From: Tipula vernalis
Taxonomy: Eukaryota > Arthropoda > Insecta > Diptera > Tipulidae
Reading direction: 5' to 3'
Assembly (NCBI GenBank): GCA_958295665.1
Contig: OY282559.1
Coordinates: forward strand, 128,625,605-128,689,604
DNA length: 64,000 nt
A program made the translations under genes and the position numbers. The notes beneath the pieces were generated by a model that saw only the letters and a list, made by a program, of their open reading frames with translations, was not told the origin of the DNA and did no database searches. This document shows positions 1-12,267 of this stretch, piece by piece (within the stretch, counting starts at the first letter, position 1; every line of letters begins with the position of its first letter).

Positions 1-3000
1 GATTGCTTTGCTTATTATACTATTTTATCCAGCTTGCCAATACTGAAAACAGGACTGAAATTTGGCACAAAAACGAAAAAAGTTTATGATCCCAATTCCC
101 ATAGTCGATTCCTTTGTCATGTTAAATAACAGCCAAGTTTTACAATAATATAACTTATGGCAATCTTTTATGGCAAATGACTTCAGCCGTAAATGACAAA
201 CGATACGACTAAGGAAGTTGGGCTGTACATCTTTTTCCAAAAGAATAAGTTTTTATCCCATTTCATTCGATCGATGTCGCTTTTACTATAGCGATCTCAG
301 TCACTATGACATTATATATGAATACTCTCTCTTCTTTTCATTTCGTTGACGTAAAAATGCGATGAGTGACTCAGACAAACGCTATTTGAAATAGAATGTT
401 ATTTTATTCTAACTAGCTGAGCTCGCATTAAAAAGAATGATTTCTAATTTGCGAAATAGTGTTCAAATTCAGTATTAATAAAGAAAGGGGCATAAACTCG
501 CTTCTCGTCTTTCGTGCAAAATCCTAGTCTAGTATTAAACAGAATATCCACAATTCCAGGTCGAATACCGTCCCATGTTTTCAGAAAAATTGGAATATTT
601 GAATTATAATGTGTTGAAACAAAAATATTTACCTAACGCCTAAGCAAAAGCTTTCAATTAAACATTTTTATTTCATTTCATAATTTCTGGCTTAGATAGA
701 AGCTTAAAGAAAATATACAAGTCGTGGAAAGAAGATTGTAAATTTTAACTGATTGATCTTCAATTAAGAACAAGGTAAAAACCTTACACATCTTATAAAT
801 AGGAAAAGTCATGAAATTTCTAGAAGTTTCGGTTTCAGTAAAAAGCGAACGAGATCGAATTATTCATTAGTATTTGGTAAGCAATGGATTAAAAAGTGAA
901 TTAAATGTGGTTTAAAAAATGAATTAGTTAGATATAAAAAGTAAAAATGATCAGTAAAATTTGTGTAAATATTATAAAAATTGATTTTGTGAATTATTAT
1001 TTATAAATTGTGTTGAATTAATTTTTGGAGTTAAATAAATAAATTCGTGTGTTAAACTGAAGTGTTTTGTTTTATTCAGAATTCAGTGATACGAACGTTG
1101 AGATTAACAAGGCGAAAACATAACAATAATATAAAATTGATCTTTTGAACAACTGTTGGTTCAAATTAGTGAACATTCTACAACCAAAATTTGACAAATC
1201 GTGTGGATAGTACGTTAAAAGATATTTGTCAAATGTTCACAACTCACCAATATTGGCTTACCATTTGATGAACAGGCCAATATGAACGTTTTGATGCGGC
1301 ATAAGGCCTAAACAGCGAATCAGTAAGAAACCTTAAAGAATTTGACGAAATTACTTCCTTACAGAAGATTTGACATAACGGCCATCGAACCCGTAACAAC
1401 TGACAAATACAATATTAAAATTGTAATATGAATGGGAAAATTTGTTATTTCTAAGAAAAGTGTGCTGTGAAAATTTTGATGTATTCTGACATATCCTTCA
1501 GTTTCCGCGTTAATTTTCGCTGTGTTAAGTGACGGTTGAACTGAACGAAACGTGCTTAAAGATTCGCTGGTCAGTGACATGCACTTTCTGTATATCGCGT
1601 TCTTACTTAAAGTTGTTACATACTCGCTGGTTCTCCCATTAAGACTAGTAGATGTTTTCAATCAAATTAAATTTAATTACTTAAGCTCTAAAATTATTTC
1701 AAATCTCGAAAAAAGCGGAATCACATGTAATAATGGAGAATGGGACGACAACAAACTCATAGATTAAGGCAGCAAAAACATGAACCCGTCTCCGTCATGT
1801 AGAACAATTTTATGTGAAAAGTAAATCAATCAATCATCTGAATAGTAACTCAATTGGAATTTAGATAATTCATCCCAATCGAAAAGGCCTTATTCTTTGG
1901 TCCTCTGACAGAACATTCAATCAGCCAAGCTTTTTTGCCCATTTTCGGTGGCTCCAACAGCAATAATCACGATAATTTCCAAATAAATCCATTTTAAGAA
2001 AAAATGAAGCATCCGGAAAAAACAAAGTTTTAGTTTGATTTTCAGAATTGAAATTATAAAATTAAAAAGCTTAAAATTTCGATTTAATAAATCTAATTTA
2101 CAAATCACACATTTCCAAATTTGGTATCGAAAATTCATGGATCATTATACTTAATTTAAAAAAAATGTTAATGAAAACACTAGAGTTAATTGAATTAATA
2201 AGAAAATTTAAAATAATATGATTCTATTTCTATATCAATCTTTGTTTAATGGAATTTCATTTAGTAAATTTTCAAAATTTTAGAAAAGTTTTATATTTCT
2301 ATTGTCCCTATTGCTAATTTTGAAATTTTGCAACCCTCGCGTTTCAAACTCAATAACCGGTAAACCGTCAGCTTAACAGAAATGTTGAAGCAGCTATAAA
2401 TCCACACAAATAATTAGAGTACCACAGTTATAACTAACTCCGATATGCGGAATGGGCACAATTTATAATAATAACTAGTGAAGAATTTAGAAATACTCTT
2501 TACTCCTTTTGCCAAAAGAGGTCATTTGCCTCACCAAGGGTAATGGCGCTGCAGGCAACATGTCAAAAAAAAAATTAATAAGAAAGTCATTATATTTTGT
2601 CACGATATTCTTAACTAATCTTTCTTCAGGTTATTCTTAACACAGCTCTCCATCACAAACTATAAATTCATTTGACCTTTAAAAACCCCACAAGATTTCC
2701 CAAAATCGAAATGCAAATGTCTTGGTCCAAATTTTAATCGGTCAAAAACTTTAAAGTTCAGTTGATTATCTCCGATCTTCAGTTTCGGTATTTTGGGAGA
2801 ATCCCGTAAAATGCCCGTCAATTTTTATAGAGAATGTAACTGAAATCATCATCAAGTGATGACGAGGGCGACGTCAAAAGTTTATTTAAAACATTTAAAC
2901 AATACTATAAACTATAAAGTAATTTAAAAAATGTGATGATAAAAATATGTTTTATTTATAAATTCTCACACGCACCTTACCCTTATCTCAAAACGAAACA

Positions 3001-3575
3001 TAATTTGGATTTATCGGTTTATGTATGGAACGATCACTTTCAGTTACTATTTTCAAGCGGATTATGTAAGGAATTTTGCTGAATGTGATGCAAAAAAAGG
3101 TCCCAAAATTAGTAAGAGTCCGCCCTTAACTCAAATCGTGAGGGAAAATAAAATTATGGTATTTTCGCATTTCCTCCTCATTTAAGTTTATATTATTATT
3201 TTGTTTAATCCCGGAATTTCAGGATACAAAATATTGCATTGCTGAAAAATATTTATGAATTGATGGAATATTTTTGATAATCCGGGAGGTAGTACTTTAA
3301 CAAAATCATATCGGTCCAATTTGTGTTAATATTTCTTGATATAAGAATTCATTTTTCGTTGTTTAAACTAAGGTTGGTGAATCATATCGCTAAATTAGGA
3401 CTATAAACATATAAGACTGAACAATAAGAACACTAGATACACCACATACTGCAAATCTTCTATTACCTGGAAACCCTCAGATGTTTAAAATACAACACTT
3501 TAAGCGCTGTAATAAAATCGATTTTATTAGATGAGTTTTGAAGTTGAATGGTTTGAATTATTTAGAGTTCAGCTA
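1..3575. other. AT-rich stretch without a recognisable gene
   Basis: No reading frame here resembles a known protein, and the short open frames (for example near 1359-1661 and 1917-2138) look like chance in AT-rich DNA. A TATA-like box, a heat-shock-element-like array and an initiator-like TCAGT lie together at about 793-838 and are listed separately. The sequence from there to about 1060, which includes an AATAAA-rich stretch near 1030, could be a decayed LTR or a promoter with a non-coding first exon, but I cannot decide. Confidence 0.5.
793..838 (+). promoter_or_regulatory. TATA box with heat-shock-element-like array and TCAGT initiator
   Basis: A TATAAATA box near 794 is followed at 812-831 by four perfect alternating five-base units (tGAAa, tTTCt, aGAAg, tTTCg), which is the consensus for HSF trimer binding. 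A TCAGT, the arthropod initiator core, follows at about 834-838. Heat-shock elements normally lie upstream of the TATA box, whereas here the array sits between TATA and the initiator, and no coding region follows. It may belong to an LTR promoter. The motif is clear; the function is inference. Confidence 0.35.
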
Positions 3576-3733
3576 GGCTGGTATTCACGTACAATTAAAT
3601 TGCGCAATACAATTGTGTGACGTCAATATTGCACAAAAAAAATTAAAATCTTGAATAAAACTGGAGTTGTTTGTACAAAGTTCTGACGTCACACACGTAT
3701 ATTGCGGAATTTAATTGTACGTTAATACCGGCC
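3576..3733. mobile_element. MITE-like element with about 50-bp terminal inverted repeats
   Basis: The left end reads GGCTGGTATTCACGTACAAT and the right end, reverse-complemented, reads GGCCGGTATTAACGTACAAT. The inverted similarity runs inward for about 50 bp to a shared TGACGTCA block in both arms. The whole element is 158 bp and holds no reading frame, as expected for a non-autonomous DNA transposon. I could not identify a convincing target duplication, so the superfamily is open. Confidence 0.7.
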
Positions 3734-4261
3734 TTTAGATCAAATTCTCGAAATTGTCTATTTCCGATAAAATTGAATCTCAATTTATCTGAAATAATAT
3801 GCCTTCTAAATTATAATTTATTTTTAAAAAGTTAAACTTTGTTTCTTTTTTCTTGTGTATTTTACAAAGCTTAAATACCTAGCCTAGCAGGACCTGCTAG
3901 AATCAGTTAAAAATTACCTTTTCTGAATTAGTGTATTCCGGTTTCTGTTGGTTCCAACAGAAATTCCTCGAAATTCATGCGTTCGTAGAACCCCAAAAAC
4001 CATATCTGACAAAACCTGAACAGTTAATGTAGGACACAAAATACGGCAGAGGGTGCATTAGAAAACGCAGATATAGAAAAAGATGGGGTCGGTCTAGGTG
4101 AATAACTTTGTGAAAAAGCAACCGATATGGACGTTTCAGTACGATGAGGCGACTTAGTAAATGTAAAAAACAAGTAATCCGGGATAAGGAGAATCTACAA
4201 AATTATAAAGTTGAGATAAAAATTTGTGAACTTTTTAACTTGCCTCAAAATTAAGCATTCA
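3734..4261. other. Intergenic, nothing recognised
   Basis: The stretch between two MITEs is AT-rich. I see no coding similarity, RNA gene or repeat in it. Confidence 0.4.
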
Positions 4262-4513
4262 GGGGGCCTATTCTCGAATTCCACATCCATTTTCCACATG
4301 TGGACATCTGTCAAAACTCATAAAAATTGAATTTTTTCGGTACTAAGGGAATATTTCCGAATGGGTATAAGCATGTGGAAAAATTCCCCATATAGGAAAA
4401 TGTCAATGCCGCATGTGTTTTATATACGAATTACAATTTTCGAACCATTTTTTGACAACTTTGACGGATGTCCACATGTGGAAAATGGATGTGAAATTCG
4501 AGAATAGGCCCCC
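4262..4513. mobile_element. MITE with long terminal inverted repeats, family M1, copy 1
   Basis: This 252-bp element starts GGGGGCCTATTCTCGAATTC and ends in the matching inverted sequence closing with AATAGGCCCCC. The arms match for about 50 bp and include an ACATGTGG core. There is no reading frame. A second copy of the family lies at 36784-36980, with its interior in the opposite orientation relative to this one. Two independent copies with the same ends support it as a real mobile family. The target duplication is not clear to me. Confidence 0.85.
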
Positions 4514-5286
4514 AGGGAATGCAAAATTTCAGATTAAACACATCAAGGAAAAGGGATAATCCCAAGAAGAATCAAACAAGTCTGAAACCAAAGAGAGTAC
4601 AAGTTGACAGCGGCGGATTTACAACTATATTCCAAAATGCTTAGAAAATCAGGCGTTTAGATAATGCAAAAATGGAGATAAGCACTTAAGGGGAACAACG
4701 AATCAAACAAAAACAAAGCCAGAGAGGACAAGAGCAACAGCAATAGTCACATCTTCCTACTTTCATAATTGAAACACGAACATAGACTAGCTGGAAATGG
4801 ATACATTAGCCGCATTTCCTAACATTTGATCGTAAATGACAAGCAATAAAAACAACTACTCGGACCAACATCCACAACATCCAAAAACAAAAATTTATTA
4901 AATTTTTGTTGTTCCTTTCAATGTAAATTTTGATCTGATCCGGATCACTAGGCGTCAAGAAATGTGGCTATTATTATACCGATCATTCCGTCGATCAGTA
5001 GTAGCTGTTTTAAATATTAACACCAAAGGTAAACACGTATGAGAGATTCAAAGCACTTGTGAGATACAAAGCTTTTAGTATATGTATCAGCATCAGCATA
5101 ACACATGAATTACTCAATAATTTATGCAAGGTTACACATTTATAAAATCAAACAATAAAAAATATATTTCGCTACCACGAACCGGATATTTCATATTCGA
5201 TTACATAAGTTATTCACAAAATTGTAAATATATTTTTGCTACCTAAGCAATAATTTTTGTATATAATCCACTTTACTTGCGTACAG
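4514..5286. other. Intergenic, nothing recognised
   Basis: AT-rich sequence between a MITE and the BEL/Pao remnant. Part of it could be outer LTR sequence of that element, but I see no matching partner on the far side. Confidence 0.35.
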
Positions 5287-5382
5287 GAGTACTTTAAGCG
5301 TTGTTATCTTCTCAAGCTAGAGTTCCCTGACCAACAAGAACAATTATTAATAATTCGTCCCAACAAGAATTTGGACGAAACA
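5287..5382 (+). repeat. Left terminal repeat fragment of the BEL/Pao element
   Basis: Two blocks here, one starting GAGTACTTTAAGCGTT at 5287 and one starting AATAATTCGTCCCAA at 5349, recur in the same order and similar spacing at 14461-14573 beyond the integrase. This is what diverged LTRs would look like. The exact LTR limits are not visible. Confidence 0.55.
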
Positions 5383-6159
5383 TTGGTCCTTCGAGTAATT
5401 AAAGCCACCAGTCCTCTGAATAAACAGGATATTGGTTATCGGTTAATAATCATTCGACCCAGTATAAACGTGGTCGAGGCAAACAACACGCTTAACGAAG
5501 TACATCAAAATGGACGTTCTATTAAAACAACAGATCGAATTGAGCGAACAAATAAATAAGCTTATAACAAATTACAAAAAGGACTCTAAAGCCAGAAAAA
5601 CTAAGGACTATCGACAGTTTTTTATTATGTTCAAGTTTTTTTTATTTTTTGGTAATGTTAAATGTCAAATTTAATACAAAATTATTTTGATGTTGATGTT
5701 ACATTTTTAAGAAAAATCGATTTAAATATCAATGCGATAAGTATAAAAGCTTTCCATTCATCTATATGTCCAATTTTTTGTCATATTTTATATCATAATA
5801 TGCAACTATACAAATAAAAAAGTGTATAAAAGGCCAAAAAAAAAACAACTAAACAGACGACTATGTTTTACTTGTGTCACTCAATTTCCCGTTCCATTGC
5901 GTAACTACTCACAAGTACTTCAAAGTAACAAATATTTCCCATTGGGAACGGCTATATATCAAAGCAGAAGCTAAACAACGGATTGTACATAACAAGACGC
6001 CGAATCAGTGCCGAAATTCATGTAGTAGAGTGACAAATGGTTGAAAAGGTAAATAATATCGTGAGCTGATGATCTACCACCAAGATATCAGTCAACATAC
6101 GCCACTGAGATTGAGGTTTTGGTATTAAGTAAAATAAGTAAAAATAAAGCGCCCTTTCC

Positions 6160-7246
6160 ATCTCACAAATGGGAACATTTTAACAAATTACTACTGACTG
6201 ACCCATACTGTAACGTTCAGGCTCCTATCGATATACTACTAGGAGCAGATTACTATGACACTGACAGATGAACTGACAGAATTCGGTTTGGGATTGGCAA
6301 AATAACAACACCTAGTAATCGCAAAGTTGTCAAAATTAAATCAAACGTCTCGTCCGTGGAAATAGATGAACAACTCAAAAGGTTTTGTGAATTAGAAGAA
6401 CTTCATCCTCCTCGGAATCAAACAAAACCAGAAATAGAATGTGAGAATTTTTTTCGCAACACTCGCAAGCAACTTAGTAATGGGCGGTAAGAAATTAGAA
6501 TACCATTCCAGAAGGATCCTGAGACAGATGTGAGACTAAAAAAATGACAATAGCATAATCCCTGCAGGTTGTAAAAAGATTATCCACAAATCAAACCCTC
6601 AGGGAAGGGTACAGAAAATTTATGAAAGAATACAAACAACTTGGTGACACGAAAGTAATGAGTAAACTAGAAGAAACATCTGGAACATATTACTTACCAC
6701 ATCATGCAGTCATGAAAGAAGACAACAAAGTTAAGGGTAATATTCGACGCGTCGCCAAAACTACCTTTGGGAATATTGAACGATATCTTGTCGAATGGTC
6801 CAACATTTTAGGATCTAATACCCATCATAAAACGCTGGGGGAAACATGAACTTGTATTCAAGGCAGATTATTGAAAAATATGTTTCGCCAGATCCTAGTC
6901 AACGAAAATGATCAAACTTATCAACGTACACTACGTGGAGAGAATCATCAAAAGAAGAGAACCAATTAAACTGAAAACAGCAGCAACATACCTAGCCACA
7001 AAGGTTTTATGTCAACTAGCACAAGACGACAAAGACCAATATGCAGTTGTATCAATAATTGCCCTAAGAGATTTTTATGTAAACGATATATTGTCAGGAC
7101 CAGACCGAATAGATCACGGGGATTTAATCTAAGAAAGTGGTCCAGTAACAAGCAACATTTAATAACACGTTTATCAGAAGAAATTCGCGAGGGCGTATCA
7201 TATCCTATACAATTTGACGACACGATAAAAACTTTAGGAATCAGGT
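6160..7246 (+). pseudogene. BEL/Pao protease and reverse transcriptase fragment, 5' part
   Basis: The first third encodes the end of a BEL-type aspartic protease region (IDILLGADYY) followed by the usual linker to reverse transcriptase. From about 6622 the RT reads through the YLPHHAV motif, and later frames carry the region normally ending in a Y-V-D-D-type box, here altered to YVND. At least five frame changes and several stops separate the pieces. The reading is cut exactly at 7246 by the LTR of the nested element and resumes after the duplicated target at 12268-12272, so the break was caused by that insertion. Confidence 0.8.
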
Positions 7247-7441
7247 TGTAATAATAATGTGAACGAATCTTAAGTTCTCATGTGACTTTTGTATAAAGTG
7301 AGCTACTGTAACAAATGTCATTGACAGTCCAGTTGAGCATCAACCATCGTACAACCAACATGCGCAAGTTATAGTTGAATAAAGAACATTATTATTAACG
7401 TTCAACTAGTTGTGTTGTATTATTTCCAACAGTTCATTACA
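7247..7441 (+). repeat. 5' LTR of the nested Gypsy-type element
   Basis: Starts TGTAATAATAATG and ends CATTACA, giving short inverted ends TGTAAT/ATTACA. An AATAAA signal near 7378 is in the expected place upstream of the LTR end. It matches the right LTR over its full length. Confidence 0.95.
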
Positions 7442-7454
7442 TGGTGTCAGAAGT
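7442..7454 (+). promoter_or_regulatory. Primer binding site, tRNA-Leu type
   Basis: TGGTGTCAGAAGT starts directly at the LTR border. It is complementary to the 3' end of animal tRNA-Leu carrying CCA, which many insect Gypsy elements use to prime minus-strand synthesis. Confidence 0.8.
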
Positions 7455-7751
7455 AAAAGAAGCTAATTAAATAATTAAAAAAGTGAATTCAAGAAGAATT
7501 TTCAAAGCAAAAGTCAAAAAAGCAACGAACAGTAAAATCGAACGGAGAATTTCGTCATCGAAACATTGGATTGCAACGTGCTTGTGAGTCATCGGTACGA
7601 AATCAAACACATGTTCATCGGGAAATATCATCAATAAAATCGAATCATCGGGCAGCAGAAAGTAATCATCGGACTAATTTGAAGGCTTAACAACACGTTT
7701 TTCGGTCATATTTTTGAAAATTAAAGTCATGATCATTGGAAATTAAGCGAA

Positions 7752-8788
7752 ATGGCCGACACATGAAAACAATTGCGAGAGCTGGATTGCGCAGACTTGG
7801 CGACCGACTGGAAGAATTGGAAACGTGATATTTTGGTGACATGATCGCGAACGATAAAAATGGTCAGACGGAGGCAACGAAAATCGCAATTTTACTGTGG
7901 TTAATTGGAACAAAGAGCGCCAATATTTACAATACTTTGTTTCCAAATGATGGATCCGAACAATCACTGCTTGGAACAGTAATCACAACACAAGAAATTC
8001 CAGCGACATCAACGGCAGCAGCACGCACCGAAACGGTAACAACACAGCGAACATTGGCTGATGTGTTGAAGGCATTTGATAATCATTGTCTGCCACAGAA
8101 AAACGTGACTATGGAATCATTCAAATTCAACAATCTGAACCAAAAGGAACGTCAGCTATTCAGCGAATTTTTGACCGAGCTCCGTGCGCAAATTGAACGT
8201 TGTGAATTTAATTGTTCGTGCGGATTGTCGTATGAAAACCGAATGTTGCGTGATCGAATCAAGAAGCTTCAGTTAAACTTGCTCGACGGTCGTGATGAAA
8301 AATTGGATCGCGTGGTTGAAATTTGCAAGACATTTGAAGCAGCGAATGTCAACAAAGGGATTTTGGCATCAAAACAATCGATTGCAACGGTAGCATTGTC
8401 GGAAAACACAGACACCGACTCAATTAATGCGATTAAAACAAACAACAAGAAAAACATCTGTTTCAACTGTGGTGGCGAATGGAACCGAAAGCACAGAAGC
8501 AAGTGCCCAGCGAAGAATAACACGTGCGAATGCGGAAGAAAGGGACATTTTTGCCAGATGTGTCGCAAGAAGAAGAGCAAATCCAACGCCAGCGTATTGC
8601 AACCGAAATCAAATGGGAAACAACGTGTTGACAATCTCCATTGGGACGATGTATCATCATCAGGTAATTTAACGAATGAAAAGCGGAAATTGGAAACAAT
8701 TCTTAGTGGCAAAAATTTTGTTTTTAGAATAAATTCAATCGGATCAAAAAGAAAACGATGGACCAAGGCATACCGAGTAGGAAATTAA
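7752..8788 (+). pseudogene. Gag of the nested Gypsy-type element, disabled
   Basis: A gag-like frame opens at an ATG at 7752 but meets TGA after four codons. It continues to about 7838, where a frameshift leads into the long open frame 7841-8788 (315 codons). That frame holds a helical capsid-like region and, towards its end, two Cys/His knuckles (C-x2-C-x8-C-like and C-x-C-x4-H-x4-C-like, about 8458-8565), as in nucleocapsid domains that bind RNA. It would package element RNA in cytoplasmic particles. The stop and frameshift mean this copy cannot make full-length gag. Confidence 0.8.
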
Positions 8789-8789
8789 C

Positions 8790-11700
8790 TGGTTAAGTTC
8801 AAAGTCGATACTGGAGCAGACGTCAATTGTATACCGTTGAGAATCATTAAAAAATTAAAAATTAAATTAAAACATGAGCAAAATGACTTCCCTGTATTTG
8901 ACTATAGTAACAATAAAATTAAAGTTTATGGTATTGCCGAGATTAAATTATGGGATTCTAAATTAAATATTGAACAAATAACAGAATTCATTGTTGTTGA
9001 CGACACATTTGAACCGATACTTGGGCTTGAAACCTGCACAGACTTTGGATTGATTGAGCCAATCAATATTGATTCGATTATGTGCTCAAATGCAGGAGAA
9101 AGGTTTGTAGGTGAAAATATCGATGTTTTCTCTGGTCTTGGAAAGAGTTCCGGAAAAATCACCATACATCTACAAGAAAATGCCAAATCAGTCGGGCATT
9201 ATAGAAAGCGATTTCCGAATACAATCGTTAAGAAGCTTAAGCAAAAACTTGATAACATGTTAGAGTCGGGAATCATAACGCCAGTGACTCATCCAACAGA
9301 TTGGGTGAATAATTTGCAAGTGGTTGAGAAAACAAGCGGTGATTTGCGAATTTGCTTGGATCCCAAACCTCTCAATAAGTGCCTCAGGCGTGAACATTAT
9401 TTGATACCCACTGTGGATGAATTGACCTCAGAATTGGTTGATAAGAAAGTATTCACAGTATCCACAGCTCAAATGGATTTTGGCAATTGGAATTGGATAA
9501 AACGAGTTCAGAATTGACAACATTCATGACACCCTTTGGTCGGTATAAATTCAATAGACTTGCGTTTGACTTAAATATTTCACCAGAGATTTTTCAGAGA
9601 CGCATGGTACAGATTTTCGGTGATATACCGGGTGTTTTTGTGTATTTTGATGATATTGCAATAGTAGCCTGTAACGAAGAGGAACATGACAGAATCTTGA
9701 AAATCGTTTTTGAGCGTGCTCACTCGAACAATGTCAAGTTCAACCCGGGCAAGATTCAATACTGAAAATTAGAGGTCAAATTCATGGGTCTTATTTTGTC
9801 GGATGGAAAAATTAGACCGGCCCAAAAACATATTGATGCCATTTTGAAAATGAAAAAGCCAACCGACAAACGCGCCGTGTCACGTTTATTGGGTCTTTGT
9901 AAATACTTGGCAAAATTCATTCCAAATCTGTCAAAGATGACTGCGGAACTGCGTTTATTATCGCGGAAAGAAACTCCGTTTGAATGGAACGAAAAACGCG
10001 ATATTGAACTTGACAATATAAAGAAAATAATCACATCCGACCTGGTGTTAAAACCATTTAATCCGGAAAATCCAATCATCATTCAAACAGATGCATCAAA
10101 AGATGGACCTGGTTCGGGTTTGATTCAAGAAGAGCATCCGGTTGCATTTGCGTCTAGAACGCTTAGTAAAGCTGAAAAGAGATGGGCGCAAATTGAAAAA
10201 GAACTTTTGGCTGTGGTGTTTGCATGTAAACGTTTTCATAACTTTGTCTATGGACGTCGTTTTATAGTTGAAAGTGATCATAAGCCACTTGAATCATTAA
10301 ATTTGCGCGACATTGATGGTGTCACACCAAGATTGCAGCGCATGTTTATGAGGCTTTTGAAGTATCCGGGATTGGAAATTGTTTATAAACCGGACAAACA
10401 TATTTTGTTGGCTGATTGTCTCTCTCGTGCACAATTGGACACAATTGAAGAAGACACAGAATTGAACACAGTCATTGACAGCGTCACACGATCCGTTTGT
10501 GTGTCGAGGGATAATTATGATTATTATACAGATAATAGCGTCGGATGAGGATCTTAAGCGCGTATGTGACTACGTAAGAAATGGTTGGCCCGACTATCGA
10601 TCTCTGAATGATTTTTGCCAAGGTATTTCACAAACTAAATTCCGAACTGCATTTCGAAAATGGGTTGTTATTCCGAAACCACCGACTCGTAATCCCAACG
10701 AAATTGCAAAATAAAATGGCAAAATGGCTACACGAACCACACTTAGGAATTGAGAAAACACTTGCCAGGGCCGGAATGTTGTACTTTTGGCCGGAAATGA
10801 ACACAAAAATCAAAGAAAGATCATGCATCATGCAATATTTGTGAAAAGTTCAAACGAAACAATCAAAAGGAACCATTGCTTCAAGAAATAAATCCCAAGT
10901 ATCCATACCACATCGTGTCAGTTGATCTATTTGAATATGCTGGTCGCGATTTCATGTCAATTTTTGACGCATATTCAAACTACTTGGTAGCAATTAAAAT
11001 CAACAATAAGACCTCTTCACACATTATCGATAAATTTGGTTCGATATTCAGTAAAATTGGATATCCGTCGATAATTAAAAGTGATAATGTTCCATTCAAC
11101 TCATCTGAATTCGAGAAGTGTTCAAGAGATTTTAACGTCCAATTCAAATATGTACTCGAGCCCGAGATATCCGCAAAGCAATGGGTTGGCCGAAAATGGT
11201 GCAGCAATCGCGAAAACTATTTTGAAGCGTTGCTACGAAGCAAATGAAGTAAACCAATTCCAATACAGAATCATGGAGTACCACACGACTCCGGTGGCAA
11301 GTATGAGTCTCACACCATCAGAGCTATTCTTTGGCACATTGATCAAAACAAGATTGCCAGTATCGAAACAACTTCTTGTCAGAAACAACATGAAAGAGGA
11401 AGATATTCAGAAAAGAATTCAAAATAAGAAAGAACGGCAAAAATATTACTATGATCGAAACGTGAAGTCATTACCATCGTTGAACTTGGGTGACTTGGTG
11501 ATATTTAAGAAAAATGAAAAAGAATGGCATTATGGAAAAATAATTGGAATAGTTAATGAACGTTCATACATTATTGAAGATGCATTTAACAATTATTTTA
11601 GACGTAACCGTAGATTTATAGCTAAAACAAAGAATGAAGATTTTAGTGCTAGTGAATTGTTATTCGAAGATAATGTTAAATCGGGTCAAATAGTTAATTT

Positions 11701-11893
11701 GCCAGAAATCCAAATTGTAACACCGACACAAGAAACAGTCAATAACGATGAAAATCAGATGTTGAACACTCTCGCTGTAAATGTGATTGCGGACGAATTA
11801 GATCTTTCAGTGAACATCAAAAATAACTCCGCATCGGAATATGATACAGCTGAAAGTGAAAATTCAGAAGCAAGTTCGGGTAGTGATAGTTAG
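8790..11893 (+). pseudogene. Pol of the nested Gypsy-type element (protease, RT, RNase H, integrase), disabled
   Basis: The order is typical of Ty3/Gypsy pol: an aspartic protease with DTGAD near 8808-8822, reverse transcriptase with the YFDD catalytic box near 9640-9655, RNase H with a TDASKDGPG start near 10086, a DCLSRA end near 10417-10434, then an integrase zinc-binding region and D-D-E core at about 10740-11250, and a long C-terminal tail to 11893. Frame breaks occur at about 9500 (RT), 9765 (stop), 10548, 10714 and 11170. The family would copy RNA to DNA and insert it; this copy cannot without several repairs. A purine-rich tract lies just before the right LTR. Confidence 0.85.
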
Positions 11894-12075
11894 GTAGCTC
11901 CTCAACCTGCCATTCAAGCTCCAAATAATCAAGGAGAAGTCAGAACGGGCAGTGGTCGTAGTTCAAGACCGCCGGATAAGTATGGCTGGTGAAAATTGTA
12001 ACAGTCATAGGGGTTTGCCTGGTCCAGATCATGATTGTTAATAATTTAAAATTAGAATTAAAAAGAAAAATGCGT

Positions 12076-12267
12076 GTAATAGTAATGTAAACGAATCTTA
12101 AGTTCTCATGTGACTTTTGTAAAGTGAGCTACTGTAACAAATGCCATTGACAGTCCAGTTGAGCATCAACCATCATACAACCAACATGCACAAGTTATAG
12201 TTGAATAAAGAAGATTATTGTTAATGTTAAACTAGTTGTGTTGTATTATTTCCAACAGTTTATTACA
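12076..12267 (+). repeat. 3' LTR of the nested Gypsy-type element
   Basis: Matches 7247-7441 end to end with about 5 percent substitutions. It is followed immediately by CAGGT, the same five bases that precede the 5' LTR. Confidence 0.95.

Larger units (their letters stand above)
7247..12267 (+). mobile_element. Gypsy-type LTR retrotransposon nested in the BEL/Pao element
   Basis: The element is bounded by a 195-bp LTR (7247-7441) and a 192-bp LTR (12076-12267), both starting TGTAAT and ending ATTACA. The 5-bp sequence CAGGT lies directly outside both ends (7242-7246 and 12268-12272) and is the target duplication. By eye the LTRs differ at 10 substitutions and one 3-base indel, about 5 percent. 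Inside, in order, are a tRNA-Leu-type primer site, gag with two Cys-rich knuckles, a DTGAD protease, reverse transcriptase with YFDD, RNase H and integrase. Gag has an early stop and a frameshift and pol has several breaks, so this copy is dead although structurally complete. Confidence 0.95.

Noticed and set aside
1359..1661. 100-codon open frame on the - strand, overlapping a 71-codon + frame
   Set aside because: No recognisable similarity, no splice context and AT-driven composition; treated as chance.
5257..5559. 100-codon + frame
   Set aside because: It lies over the terminal repeat of the BEL/Pao element, so it is not an independent gene.
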